Positions 1-10,518 of a stretch of DNA of 49,101 bases are shown piece by piece. The stretch comes from Gnetum montanum. Lineage: Eukaryota; Streptophyta; Gnetopsida; Gnetales; Gnetaceae. Numbering within the stretch: the first letter of the stretch is position 1; each line of letters begins with the position of its first letter. The stretch covers positions 411,001 to 460,101 of the forward strand of contig MNCI01013809.1 of NCBI GenBank assembly GCA_015680685.1, in the 5' to 3' direction. Below the pieces are notes generated by a model that was not told where the DNA came from, ran no database searches, and worked only from the letters and a program-made list of their open reading frames with translations. Both the position numbers and the translations under genes were made by a program.

Positions 1-99
1 GCGGGAAGGTGGCAGTTCCTGNGACGGGCAGTCCGTGGAGAACATTCTTCCGAGCGGGTTTGTTGAGCGGACCCGGAACCGGGGCCGGGTTGTGTCGGT
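1..99 (+). pseudogene. UDP-glycosyltransferase fragment, inverted middle part
   Basis: Read on the + strand from base 2, this segment gives a peptide with the motif ENILPSGFVERTRNRGRVV. This is the conserved stretch that in plant family-1 UGTs (especially UGT72-like proteins) directly follows the ASYF region and precedes the WAPQ motif. The minus-strand UGT reading frame at 101-1076 ends with ASASYFVG, which is exactly what should come before this peptide. The two parts therefore belong to one protein but lie in opposite orientations, meeting at the undetermined base at 100. Another undetermined base is at 22. Either a real inversion broke the gene, or the end of the assembled sequence was joined in the wrong orientation. 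A separate inverted UGT paralogue is a less likely alternative. The PSPG sugar-donor box is not in the window. Confidence 0.75.
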
Positions 100-100
100 N

Positions 101-1076
101 CGCCCACGAAATAACTCGCCGACGCTTCCGCCGGTAACCGAACGACCCACAGAAACCGGCAACCGCTCAGTTCCAGACCCCGCGCAATCTCCGCCACCTG
201 CGCCTCAGACAGTTTCGCACCGCTGCCGAACGACACGTAGACCACCGACCCCGCCGCCTGCAAATCCAGCCACTTCAAGTACTCCTCCGCCGTTTCCTTT
301 TCCGGTTCCTGTTTCGTCCGACCGGGCCCGGAGACGATAGGACCGACGGCATAGAGCGGTGGGATGAGACCGTGGAATCGTTTCTGAAGGAGTGAAAAGA
401 GGGGCCCTTCCAGGGCGTCCATGGTGTTGACGCAGACGCCGGAAGCGCGGCGGAGAAGGAGGCACCAGCGCAGGAAAATTCCGAAAAGTGGGCCGGATGG
501 GTCCTCCTTCATGAGATCCGGCAAGCGCCGAGCCGGCACGCAGGGTAGACCCGGAAATTGAATGCCGAAGTCGACGTCCTTGAGCGCCGTCCGGATTTGC
601 TCCGCCAACACAGGCGTCTCCAACATAAGGGCCGCGTACGCCGCAGAAGTCGTCAAGAAGACCTGCGTCGGAGTGCCTACCTCAGCGGCGATGTCGATGA
701 GATTGGTGCAGAACATATCCGTTATCAGACACGCCGGGCGGCGTTCTCGGAGCAGGCGCCGGACCGGTTCCTCGCAGGATAACACTCTCAGAGTGATGCG
801 CTCGTCCATTCTCAGGCTGGGGTCCGAGAGCTCCGGGTTCGGAATGAAGATTAGGTCGATTTGCAGGCCGGAGGATTTCAGAGCGTCTAGGCGGGGGCCC
901 GTTCTTGTGCAGGTGTGCGAAGATTTGTAGAGAATGAAGGTGATTTTGCAGCCGAAATCCGCAGCCAGACGCCGGCACAGCTCACAGAACGGGATTACAT
1001 GGCCGGTGCCGGGACTCGAAAATACAGCAACATCGAGCAGTTGTTTGACTTCGGTTTTCTTCTGCTCGCACGCCAT
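101..1076 (-). CDS. family-1 UDP-glycosyltransferase, N-terminal part
   Basis: UDP-sugar-dependent glycosyltransferase, expected to be cytosolic and to glycosylate a small secondary metabolite; the acceptor cannot be told from sequence. Translation from the ATG at 1076-1074 is open for about 325 codons. Visible family features: the N-terminal beta strand and catalytic His in SSPGTGHVIPF (His ~26), the partner Asp in ACLITDMFCTN (Asp ~120), a VNTMDALEG segment, PPLYAVGPIV, and the start of the C-terminal Rossmann domain WLDLQAAGSVVYVSFGSG followed by LSEAQVAEIARGLELSG and FLWVVRLPAEASASYF. The order and wording are closest to UGT72-type enzymes. A full protein is usually 450-490 residues; the last third, with the PSPG box, is missing because the frame breaks at base 100. 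Codon use is GC-rich, in sharp contrast to the AT-rich repeats next to it. The start was chosen because it precedes the first conserved strand by about 15 residues. Confidence 0.88.
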
Positions 1077-1137
1077 GCTTGGTCACTGAACTATTAAGCT
1101 CGCTCTGTTCAGTGTGTATCGGATTTGAGACTCAGAA

Positions 1138-1146
1138 TTATAAATA
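1138..1146 (-). promoter_or_regulatory. candidate TATA box of the UGT gene
   Basis: The minus strand reads TATTTATAA about 62-70 bases upstream of the UGT start codon, a suitable place for a TATA box with a short 5' leader. The same bases read TATAAATA on the + strand, so orientation is ambiguous. No experimental start site can be inferred. Confidence 0.4.
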
Positions 1147-1173
1147 GAATTTGGGGACAGCATACCTCACGAT

Positions 1174-1191
1174 GAGTATGAGTATGAGTAT
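1174..1191. repeat. GAGTAT hexamer repeat, three units
   Basis: Three tandem copies of GAGTAT lie about 100 bases upstream of the UGT start. Two-unit versions of the same word recur near 1502-1515 and 1538-1552, and a single AGTATG near 1577. They are short, simple-sequence patches with no known role. Confidence 0.6.
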
Positions 1192-2158
1192 AGAAGTCTA
1201 CGACATTTATGATGTCTGCACAGAAACCGACCAAGGCCGGTGGAGAATCCCAGAGCGGGCAGAAAATCGTTGAAGGTTTAAAACGTTTTTGAAAAATGGG
1301 AATCTTCTCACTAATTTGGATTTTTGGAAAATAAGATACGGTGCTAAAGGAATCCTGGACATTTTAGTGAAATTGATTTACAACGGCTCATTTATGGAAT
1401 TTCACTGGGAGGGAAACATGGCCAGAATAATGGAATTTTAAAATAAAATTTTAAAAGGAATTTTCCATGGCACCCTCCCGGACTTTCTCAAGTACTTTCT
1501 TGAGTATGAGTATGACGAACCTCCCCTACTTTCTTTAAGTATGAGTATGACGGAGCTGACCAACCTCACCGACTTTAGTATGACCGATTTTTATGATGTA
1601 CAGTGACTGAAATGCTACTGGTTGATGTTAGGAAAAAAAAAGGTTTTTTAAGTCGGGCCATAATTCAGTGATTTAAGTATGGTGAAAAATTTTGCCGACC
1701 CGAGTTCAGTGACCCAAGTTATTGATTTATCATGATTCATGAAACATACTGATTCAACGTATTTATTTATTATTTAAACATTGAAAAAAAAAAGTAATAA
1801 AGTGTTTCTTGATCAGCTGAATTTTTAAAAGCTTGTTTAGTTGCTTGAATTCTGTTGCATTTGTAAATTCTAAAAGGTAAATAAAAAATAATAAAAAAAT
1901 AACAGAACTAATTCAAGTTTCTCGACATCCTTGCGATTGTTTCATGAGATCATCCTTTTGGGACCATACCCAAACTCTGACGAACGCCAAAAACCGGGTT
2001 CACGCAGAGCAAAACTCATAGAATTTATCCTCATCCTAAAGTTAGCGAATTGCAAGCTTAGCGACTTATATGGCCCTTGCAATACTACATGTATTTTTAC
2101 GTTCCAATAATGATGTGTTTCCTTAGACCGCTGATTTCAGAAAGCATCAACTCTCAGT
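1192..2158. other. UGT upstream intergenic DNA
   Basis: Apart from the AGTATG patches and the hairpin at 1407-1479, I see no gene, retroelement domain or RNA gene here. Base composition falls from the GC-rich UGT to AT-rich over this stretch. Confidence 0.5.
1407..1479. repeat. 73-bp imperfect hairpin, MITE-like
   Basis: GGGAGGGAAACATGG at 1407-1421 pairs with CCATGGCACCCTCCC at 1465-1479 (13 of 15 positions complementary). The loop region contains further self-complementary AATTTTAAAAT-type sequence. It resembles a very short terminal-inverted-repeat relic, but no clear target duplication is visible. Confidence 0.45.
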
Positions 2159-2600
2159 GCTTTTCAAGACCTGTATCAAAACAAAAGCTACTTGTTATAA
2201 CGACAGTGTTCCTGAGTGACCGATCTGCTTTTCAAGATCTATATCAAAACAAAAGCTACTTGTTTTTTGTTTTTTATTATAGATTTTTATGACGGTGCAG
2301 CAGTTGTAACCATCAACAGTGTCTCTCAGTGACATGCTTTTCAAAAACTATATCAAAACAAAAGGTACTTGTTTTTCATTATAGAATTTTATGACAGTGC
2401 TGCAGTGACGTGCTTTTCAAGACCTATATCAAAACAAAACAAAAGCTACTTGTTTTTTATTATAAAGGTGCTGCAGTTTCAACCATCAACAGTGTCGTGT
2501 TATAAAGGTGCTGCAGTTTCAACCATCAACAGTGTCGTGCTTCTCAAGACCTATATAAAAACAAAAGGTACTTGTTTTTATTATAGATTTTTATGACAGT
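2159..2600. repeat. degenerate minisatellite, about five units
   Basis: The core GCTTTTCAAGACCTATATCAAAACAAAAG...TACTTGTT begins at about 2159, 2227, 2336, 2412 and 2539. Between cores are variable pieces containing TTTTATGACAGTGCTGCAG and CAACCATCAACAGTGTC. Unit length varies from about 68 to 127 bases. Inside it a 40-base piece (TTATAAAGGTGCTGCAG...) is directly duplicated at about 2461 and 2501. Short frames run through it because the units lack stops in one phase; they are not considered genes. Confidence 0.8.
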
Positions 2601-2639
2601 GCTGCAGCTGCCGCCATCTTTTACCTGATAACATGGTGT

Positions 2640-3370
2640 AATAATAATAATGTGTTAATATCAAACTAAATAACATGTTAACATTAAATTTGGAATTTAT
2701 ACAGCATGCATGCTCTAACCTACTAATCATACGACGTTACAGCTTCAGGTCCGATATTTGACACCAATCGCAGTTTTCTGAAGACCAGCACAATTTATGA
2801 GAGAACAGGTGCGTTCTTTGTGTGAGGCACAATTTATGAGAGAATCAAAAAATTTATTTAAAGATGTCCGTATGGTCATTGTTGAAGGCAATTAATTGTT
2901 TCCTAAGAGTCTCGTCCTTGCCCTTAAGGGAATGGGATAAGGTAATTTGTAATTGTACCCAAATTGCATTGCTTTTCAACAATGATTTCTTATTTTAAAA
3001 TTTTTAATATTTAAATTGACTATTTATTTTTGGTGGAAGCTTTTTTGGTTTTCAATAAGTTATAGTGTTACTTTTGAAAGGATCTTATACTAGTTTAGTT
3101 ATATATTTATAATATATATTTATTTATTGGCCAAGAGAATTATTTATATTTTTTAAATTAAAAAATCTTAAATTGATTCATTTTTTCAATTGCATTTTTT
3201 TTCATTGCATGGCCTTTCCATCCGTTTTTTTACATCTCATTTTTTTCCTTGGTGGATCTAACATGGTGCATGATGTGGAGGATGACAAAATACATGCCCC
3301 CTCCTCTCCATCACATCACACATGTTGGCCTCTTGGCCGAACTTACCATTTTGAGGCTAAAAAGATCATT
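2640..3370. other. AT-rich spacer left of E1
   Basis: No gene or recognised repeat family is visible. Short frames near 3173-3467 run into the E1 LTR and have no protein-like conservation. Confidence 0.5.
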
Positions 3371-3375
3371 CACCT
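3371..3375. repeat. target-site duplication of E1 (left copy)
   Basis: CACCT directly precedes the first base of the 5' LTR and is repeated exactly at 13270-13274 after the 3' LTR. Five bases is the usual duplication length for Ty3/gypsy integrase. Confidence 0.9.
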
Positions 3376-3458
3376 TGATGAATCGCGATATTGCATCCAC
3401 GATATCAGAGCTTACCATGCGATGTTGGATACCTGATATTGGGACATGTCTCCTTGCC

Positions 3459-3467
3459 TATAAATAA
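3459..3467 (+). promoter_or_regulatory. TATA box of E1 5' LTR
   Basis: TATAAATAA, about 84 bases into the LTR. The same word occurs at the matching place in the 3' LTR (12535-12543) and in the other family members. Confidence 0.7.
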
Positions 3468-3689
3468 GAGGCGGGCACAGTTGGTTTTCTCCCTTCCAAA
3501 GTTAGAATTATTTCTGCGTGCCTACAATAGGAGTTATAAAGTGAACGAATCTTTATTCGAGCATTGTGTACCTGAGCACACCTTGTGTATGGCAATAAAG
3601 ATGAACTTTATGATAAACCTTGCAGCATTTAGAATAGATTAATTAATGTTATTTGCAGTTATTTAATGCTTTTCTTAGTTAATTAATGT

Positions 3690-3690
<1 letters not shown>

Positions 3691-3727
<37 letters not shown>
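3691..3727. repeat. CT/CA microsatellite in E1 5' LTR
   Basis: About 13 CT units followed by CA units. The 3' LTR has a shorter pure CT run near 12806-12821 and no CA part, so the tract has changed since insertion. Confidence 0.85.
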
Positions 3728-4175
3728 CCTACAACTCTCCTAAGTAAGCGCACACAATATGATCACTTTGAGCATGAGTGTAATACTTGGTAACTTAGTA
3801 ACGATTAGTGTTTGGTAATCCCAGTAGTGTTGCACTAGTTCAAGATGTGTACGGCAAGTGAGAACGAACACTGGTGTTAGGATTAATTAAAGCTTAGTTA
3901 ATCAGTAGATAAGTTAAATTCGTCACTTAGTCATCTCTCTCCTCCCTTATTAGCATAGGACATAAAAAAACATAAAAGATATAAAAATCATATGCCTCGA
4001 GCTTACTTAACCATACAATTGTGACATACAGGTAAGCTTGGGAAGAAAACAATTAACCAACCTATTCTTGTTCCACAAAGGCACATAAGCACTTAGTCCT
4101 TAGAATTCGACTGAATCATGTATGAAATGCTTCTATTCATATGGTTGAGCATAGGGGTACCTCATTGCTCATCAT

Positions 4176-4193
4176 TGGTGCCGTTGTTGGGGA
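4176..4193 (+). other. E1 primer-binding site (tRNA-Asp)
   Basis: TGGTGCCGTTGTTGGGGA, two bases after the LTR. It matches the complement of the 3' end of plant tRNA-Asp (TGGCGCCGTTGCCGGGGA) at 15 of 18 positions; all three differences are C to T, as expected from methylcytosine decay. Confidence 0.88.
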
Positions 4194-4414
4194 CTTAGTT
4201 GTTTGTGCACTAGTTAGAACTTAGGAAATCATTCACATCGTTGGAATGAACCCTTAGGGTTGCTTGAGAAAACAAAAACAATACATTGCACACTGAACAG
4301 ACAAGTATGTCTCATTCTTTGTACAAAAGCGCTTCACTGCCTAGGTCTAAAACAGGAAAAAATCAGTGGCATAATACACATGACGTTGATCCACCAGTCT
4401 CTTAACAGTTTTGA

Positions 4415-6190
4415 GTGGTATATATTCATCCTAATGAGTATATACCAGACTTCACCTTTCTTCTTCATCAAGATGAACAACTACATTGGCGAGACTTAGA
4501 AGGTAACATAGTGTTACCTCCTGATCGTTCAATCCCAAACATGCTTCTTTGTGCTCTTACACGAATTGGCATGCAGCACTTATATGCAAAATACATTACG
4601 CAAGACCATGACTCAACAGAATACCATCCCACAGAGGCACAATGTCAAAGGGACTTGCAACTAGAGAGACATCATAAGTCTTTGAAGGGTAAGTGGTCCC
4701 AAGATGTCCTACATGTCTTAAGAAAAAATGAGGGTGGCGAACCTACCTCAGGTAATTACCCACACAATGATGTTCCTCCCCTTGACTTTGGCCAAGAGGT
4801 TGTATATCAAAACCTTCATTTCACTATTCATAACCTAGGTTTTGATACCCATAGGCACAAAGGGTTCAAAAAAGGGACACAGACACATGATAAAGATGAA
4901 CATTCTGATCGTAATCGTGATCGAGGCTAAGACCGTTGAAGAGAAGGTAGCAGACACCATCATGGTGATAGTTTCCCTTCTTCTTCACCTTCATCATCTC
5001 CTTCACCCTCTCCTTTAGTATTTAGATGCAATCATAAAGAAAAAAACCATGGGAATAAAGGTAGGCAAAGCCGAAGTCATAAACGAAATAGCCAGGAAAG
5101 GGGACGAGGGCACTCTAGAGAATCACAACATAGAAGAAGGGAGTGTATAGAACAATGTAGGCATCATAGATACCATGGACAAGACAATCATGATGAATCC
5201 CTATTTGCTACTCGAAGTATGTTAGACATAATTAAGGTTGTTAGAATTCCAACAAGGCATCAAAAAGATAGTAGGATTAAGAGATTAGATATGAACAACA
5301 TCCTACGATTTGAAGGGGGATACAACGTTGATCCCTAGTCACTTACAAGAATTCTATGATGTGTGTGCCTTACAAAACATAGAGAATGAATAGCAAAAAC
5401 TTAAGTTGTTCCCACATACACTAGTTAAAGAAGTTGAAAGCTAATACCGATCCTTAGAACCAAAATCTATTCATAGGTGGAGTACCATGTTAGAATTGTT
5501 CAATGATAAGTACCAAACATACTCCCAAGTGTCCAACCTGCGAAAGAAAATCCAAGGCTGGAAACAAGGAGGACATGAACCCTTGGATGCCACCATGGCT
5601 AATATTATGCACTGTTACATTGTTGTCTTGGCCATGGTTATTCACAAAGGGATCAACTGCATCATCTCGTAGATGGGCTTAGGCATGAAACGCGAAAAAC
5701 CCTTGGGACTTATGCCCAAGGAAGACTATTTGAGCTTAGGTCCCATCAAATTTAAAGACTATTGGAGCAAGCTTCTAAGGAAGAAGGTGAGCTATGGAAG
5801 AGAGAAAGTGCAGAAGAGTATAACCAAGATCCTTCCCTTCCAAAGAGGAAAGTAAGATTTTTTGAGGATGAAGAAGAGTCACCACTTGAAGAGATGGTGA
5901 ATAGGAAAACTTTGCCTATCCAAAAGTTAACATTAGAAGTATCGAAAAAAGTAGACCAAATGTGGGATTCCCTAGAAAATAGATTTCAAACTATTTTTAA
6001 AATAGTAGAGGAGTCTAGAGAGCAAGGTAGTTATTGCAAAAAAAGAAAGAAGAGAGAAACTAAACATGCACGTAACAAGGGTAAGGGCAAAGTTGCCATC
6101 ATAGAAGAGGTTGTGGATTCAAATAAAAACAATGTTAGTGGATGCTAGATATGCCAATATGACCATCCTAAAGGATGTTTCCCTATAATC
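4415..6190 (+). pseudogene. E1 gag, decayed
   Basis: Capsid/nucleocapsid gene of E1. The first clear conserved stretch is VYIHPNEYIPDF then EGNIVLPPDRSIPNM, which matches YAHPNEYVPKF and EGNIVLPPNQSVPTM in E2. The middle contains RIPTRHQKDSRIKRLDMNN, also shared with E2, and the C-terminal third is highly charged. It ends in a zinc knuckle at 6143-6178 reading C-*-I-C-Q-Y-D-H-P-K-G-C. At least ten stops and several frame changes interrupt it, so no single frame covers it. The E2 start ATG (30538) has no intact counterpart here; an in-frame TGA stands where E2 has CGA. Confidence 0.8.
6143..6178 (+). other. E1 gag zinc knuckle, CX2CX3HX3C
   Basis: Codons give Cys, stop, Ile, Cys, Gln, Tyr, Asp, His, Pro, Lys, Gly, Cys. 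Retroviral-type knuckles are CX2CX4HX4C; this one is shorter on both sides of the His. The identical spacing occurs in E2 at 32279-32314, so it is not a local deletion in one copy. Confidence 0.7.
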
Positions 6191-6879
6191 TCACATATAC
6201 AGGAGTTTGGGGTGTATGCACTTAACCCATGATTAAATAAAACACCCCGAATATTACCTTATTCTCAAGGTAACCCAAGGCAATTCCACCAACCCTTAAC
6301 ATATTATCCAAGTGGAACTCCACCACAACCAATTAAGTAGTATTAATAGTGGCAATACCCATAATCATGGGGAATGCCATCACCAAGGCAATAGTATCCT
6401 TACCAACAACTTGACCCATATGGATATTACGTTTAGCAACCAATCGCTCCACATGACTCTACTAGTCACGTTACTTCTCAACCTCACTAGCAAGTTCATG
6501 AGTATTATAGAACTCATCCTAGGAGCGATGTTCCAAAAACATACCATCCTTCTCATCCGATCGCATCTTTTCCACCAATAGCTTGACCACCACCTGCTCC
6601 TACGATGCAAGGTGAACTCCCTACCCAATCGTAGAAACGTAATGCCACAAGGGTTGTTAACTCTCAACCTACTGTTGGTTCTAACAACCGCATGAAGAAA
6701 AGACCTTTCTTTAGAACCAATGGTCGAACCAATCCCTTGCAATCATAAGTGACTGATTCCTTAGATGCCTTAGTATCAATCAAAACTTTGGAGCCTCCTT
6801 CAACCAAACCACCACACTCAATGCATATAGTTATGCTAACACATTCCATCATTATTGGATAAAAGTTGGACATCTTCCT

Positions 6880-7343
6880 AGGAAATTATCTGATCTAGGG
6901 AGTTCTCTGATATATCTACAAATTGTTAGAAATGAACCATGCAAGGCACTTTTGGATTTAGGTTCTGGTGTCAACTTTATTTCTCAAGAAATCTACAAAG
7001 CCCAGAACCTTCCTCTACTTAAAAAGAGTAACATTCATTTAGAGTTGGCCAACCAGTCCATCACTATCCTATTGAGACTAATTAAGGACATTGTCATCAC
7101 TGTTTGTAGGTGGTGATATCCAGTTGACTTCCTAGTGATTCAAGTGAACAATGGTAAGAGGGACTTCCGAATCATAATGGGAAGAGCATGGCTAAGCATA
7201 GTTGATGCATGCCTAGGAATCCATGATCTTTCCCTAGAAATATCAAAGGAAACTACACTTGAAAAGATCAAGAAGAAAAAAGTTCCATGCATCACATATA
7301 GTGACATAGGGTGTAATTTCGTGCAAAGGTTATGGTTTGTGTA
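6880..7343 (+). pseudogene. E1 aspartic protease
   Basis: Retropepsin-like protease that would process the gag-pol product. The catalytic motif reads ALLDLGSGVNFIS with Asp at 6955-6957; plant Athila elements typically have D-L-G at this site. The downstream part contains YPVDFLVIQV and IIMGRAWLSIVDACLGI, which match E2 at 33280-33400 closely. One stop (TGA, from TGG) lies before YPVDF. The piece from 7135 to 7344 stays open and ends at TAA. It sits between gag and RT as usual. Confidence 0.8.
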
Positions 7344-7587
7344 AATTTTAGCACTGCCTACATGCAATTAGTATGCATAAGTGATCAACATACAAAGATG
7401 CCTATATGCAGTAGCCACATGACAAGAAGGCACCCAGTAGCTGACATCTAATCAAGAAAGTAGTTCAATCATATGCATGAAACCAACTGAGGGTTTGACT
7501 TGCACTTACATTGATAACATAGAAGCATTAGAGCAAGTCCACTACTAACTTCCAAGTCTTTGCCTTGAAAATATCAACTAGGAAAAT

Positions 7588-9178
7588 TTGGAAAACCCTG
7601 AGAAATTTAAGCAGGAGCTCCTCAAGTTGAAACCATTGCCCACCGATATGGAATACATGTTTCTTAGAAATGGAAAACTAGTAATTATTAACGCTAATTT
7701 TGCTTCTCAACAAAAAGAAAGACTGCTGAAGATAATAAATAAATGGTCGAAAGTCTTCACTTGGTCATATGTCGAATTAACTAGAATAGATCCTAGGATA
7801 TGCCAACATAGGATTTACACCGACGCCTCTATGAAGCCTCAAAACCAACCACAAAAGATGCTTGAACCCAAAGCTAAAGCAAGTAGTTAAGAAAGAAATT
7901 GAGCAGCTTCTAAAAGCTGATAGCGAATAGGTTAGCCCCTTAGTTATAGTGCCCGAAAAGGGAGGCAAATGGAGGATGTGCATAAATTTTAGGCTATTGA
8001 ATATAGCAACATTCAATGACCACTTTCTATTACCATTCGTTGAACAAGTCTTCGACACTATCACAACGCATTGCTACTATAGTTTTCTAGATGGGTACAA
8101 TGGGTACAACCAAATACAAATAGCCTTAGAAGACCAAGCCAAGACTATGTTCACTAGTCCTTGGGGAACATTTTCATACAAAAAGATGTCATTTGGTTTG
8201 TGCAATGCCCCTGCAATGTTTCAACAATTAGTTTTAAGCATATTCCAGTAGCAGATAGGAAATAGTGTGGAGGTCTGTATGGAAAACTTCTTCACTTATG
8301 GAGAAAACTTTGATTAAGCCTTGGACTGGTTAGGGCAAGTATTAAAAAGATGTGTAGAAACTAATTTGAGGCTCAACTAGTAGAAAAGCCATTTAATGGT
8401 CCAAGAAGGCATAGTATTAGGGCACAAAATCTCACACACAGGGATAGAAGTAGAACCCAAGAAAATCAAAGTTATCCAAGGAATTACCCATTAACTGGAA
8501 ACTATCAAAGATATTAGGTCATTCTTTGGACACACTGGCTACTATAGGAGATTTATTGAGAACTTTTCAAAGGTTGCCAAACCGTTGATGGAATTAACAA
8601 AAAAGGACATACCTTTCGAATGGGCCAGGGAATGTGAACTAGCTTTCCAACCTTTAAAACAAAAGCTAGTAGAAACACCCATTCTACAAGCTCTTGACTA
8701 GTCCAAACTATTCCATATCCTGACTAACGCATCCAACTATGCCTTAGGAGATGTACTTACATAGTTAGATGATCGGAAGCATCCTTATTACATCCACTAT
8801 GTAAGTAGAAGTATCACTAGTGCACAACTTATCTACACTACCACAGAAAAAGAATTAATTGTTGTAGTGTTTACACTAGAAAAATTTAGGCACTATGTTT
8901 TAGGCTATAAGGTATTCATACACATGGATCATAGTGCAATAAGGTTCCTAATGAATAAGCCAATAGTAAGGTCTTGCATCATACGATGGCTTGTAATCTT
9001 ACAAGAGTTCGATTTTACGATGATTGATCGTAAAGGTATTGAGAATGTAATTGTTGATCATTTATCTTGGTTGCGATGGGACAACAAAGAGGATGAGTAT
9101 CCAATTTCTGATTATTTCCTAGATGAACTCCTCTTTGCAGGTGTAGTAAGTAATCAATCACCCATGGAGACAAACTAG
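7588..9178 (+). pseudogene. E1 reverse transcriptase and RNase H
   Basis: RT palm region: KGGKWRMCINFRLLN (7961-8005), CYYSFLDGYNGYNQIQIA with the first catalytic Asp (8073-8126), and FGLCNAPAMFQQL (8190-8230). The active-site box that should read xMDD is VCMENF near 8273-8290, so the Asp pair is lost. The thumb/connection part has RCVETNLRLN, EGIVLGHKIS and SFFGHTGYYRRFI. RNase H follows from about 8700: FHILTNASNYALGDVL carries Asn where the first catalytic Asp (normally DAS) should be; then YTTTEKELIVVVFTLEKFRHY with the Glu, and HMDHSAIRFLM with the middle Asp; LSWLRW ends the domain. Stops include TAG at 7928, 8249, 8380 and 8699. Confidence 0.85.
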
Positions 9179-9189
9179 TACAGTAGTAT

Positions 9190-10518
9190 TCTTACCTATC
9201 TCCACACCCAACAAATACCACAAGAGTTAAACCTTGAAGAAACAACAGTTTCTTCACCGAGCTAAATACTTTATGGAGATCAATCGACAACTTTACAAAG
9301 TGTGTCTCGATGGCTTGGTTCGATGGTGTTCTCCTAATATAGATCAACTGCAAGTTCTCTAAGATGCTCATGAGGGTCCTTGTGGGGGTCTTTACACTGG
9401 GAGACAAACAACCATTAAGATCCTACTTGCAAGATATTATTGGCCTACATTGTTTTAGGACATCCATCATTTCATCCAATATTGTGAGTGTTGTTCACAT
9501 GATGGGGGAATGACTGCTAGAATGGAGGGTCCACAACAATGAATTCAACCTTTAGAACCCTTCGACATTTGGGTAATTGATTTCATGGGGCCAATTACAC
9601 CAATGTCCAATGGAAAAGCTTATATTATTATTGCCATTGATTACCTTACAAAATGGGCAGAGGTAGTTGCTATTAAGGATTGTACATCATCTATAGTTGC
9701 ATGATTTGTTCAACAACAAATCATAAACAGGTTTAGTGTGCCTTGTGCACTTATTTCTGATAATGGTACATCACAACTATGAATTTTTGAAAATTAATGC
9801 AATGCTTAGGGGTTGAACACAAACTGAAAACACCATACCACCCCCAAGCAAACGGTTAATTTGAAGCCACCAACAAGGAGATTACGAAGATATTGACAAG
9901 AACTATTAGCAAGTTTATGCAAGAGTGGAGAACTAAACTAAACGATGCTCTTTAGGCATACTGCTCCACATGGAAACTCCTTACAGGCTGCTCTCCCTAT
10001 GAGTTAGTGTACGATAAATAACCAACACTTCCCATTCAAACTAAGCTCCATACACTATCCATGCAATGTGACCTCAACCTTGACCTTGATCTAGCACAAA
10101 AACAACAATTTATAATCCTTAACTTGCTAGATGAAAATTGACTAGCTGCCCTATCATCTAATGAATTGCACAAAGCATTTAATAAATAACATCATGGCCT
10201 AAGAATTAGGAAAGTTAAATATCAACTAGGAGATAAGGCTCTCTACTAGAATCCCACACATGGCCACAACGTATTAAATTTCAACCACTATGGAAAGGAC
10301 CTTATATTATTTATGCAGCTTTTCCTTTAGGGGCCATGATAATATACAAACCTGAGAGTCCAGACAAGAAACTATTGGTCAATGTGCAATAAACCAAACC
10401 TTTCCAAGAGCTTAGGACAACTAGTACACATGTTACCTCTATTGGTGGATAACCCTACTCACTATTTTAGATCTCCTCCTTCCAACTCAATCATGGGGGA
10501 GATGGCCACCTATGCTAA
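9190..10518 (+). pseudogene. E1 integrase
   Basis: The N-terminal zinc-binding area reads DAHEGPCGGLYTGR...ARYYWPTLF...YCECC. The catalytic core has the first Asp in WVIDFMGPI (9571-9597) and the second in LISDNGT (9752-9772). The Glu region is TPYHPQANG-stop-FEATNKE (9832-9880). The C-terminal GPY/F module is seen as LWKGPYII with GAMIIYKPESPDKK. Pol ends QLNHGGDGHLC-stop at 10518, parallel to QLSHGEDGHPY-stop in E2. Several stops (9540, 9703, 9781 region) and frame changes make it non-functional. No chromodomain is present. Confidence 0.85.
10492..10505 (+). other. internal polypurine-tract-like site at end of E1 pol
   Basis: CATGGGGGAGATGG overlaps the last pol codons. It closely resembles CATGGGGGTATGATG at the 3' LTR border (12414 onward), including the preceding TCA. 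E2 has CATGGGGAAGATGG at the same place. Confidence 0.4.

Larger units (their letters stand above)
3376..4174 (+). repeat. E1 5' LTR
   Basis: 799 bases beginning TGATGAATCG and ending TCATCA, aligned end to end with the copy at 12424-13269. It is shorter at the start because part of the GATATC-type U3 array is missing, and longer in the CT/CA microsatellite. Differences between the two copies are mostly transitions. Confidence 0.9.

Noticed and set aside
35-978. Long frames on the + strand and in other minus frames over the UGT gene (35-340, 205-465, 558-930, 682-978)
   Set aside because: They are shadows in GC-rich coding DNA. Only the start of the 35-340 frame (to base 99) is real UGT sequence; after base 100 it reads antisense.
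6380-6742. Minus-strand 120-codon frame within E1
   Set aside because: It is antisense to the gag-protease linker of a + strand element and has no protein-like pattern.
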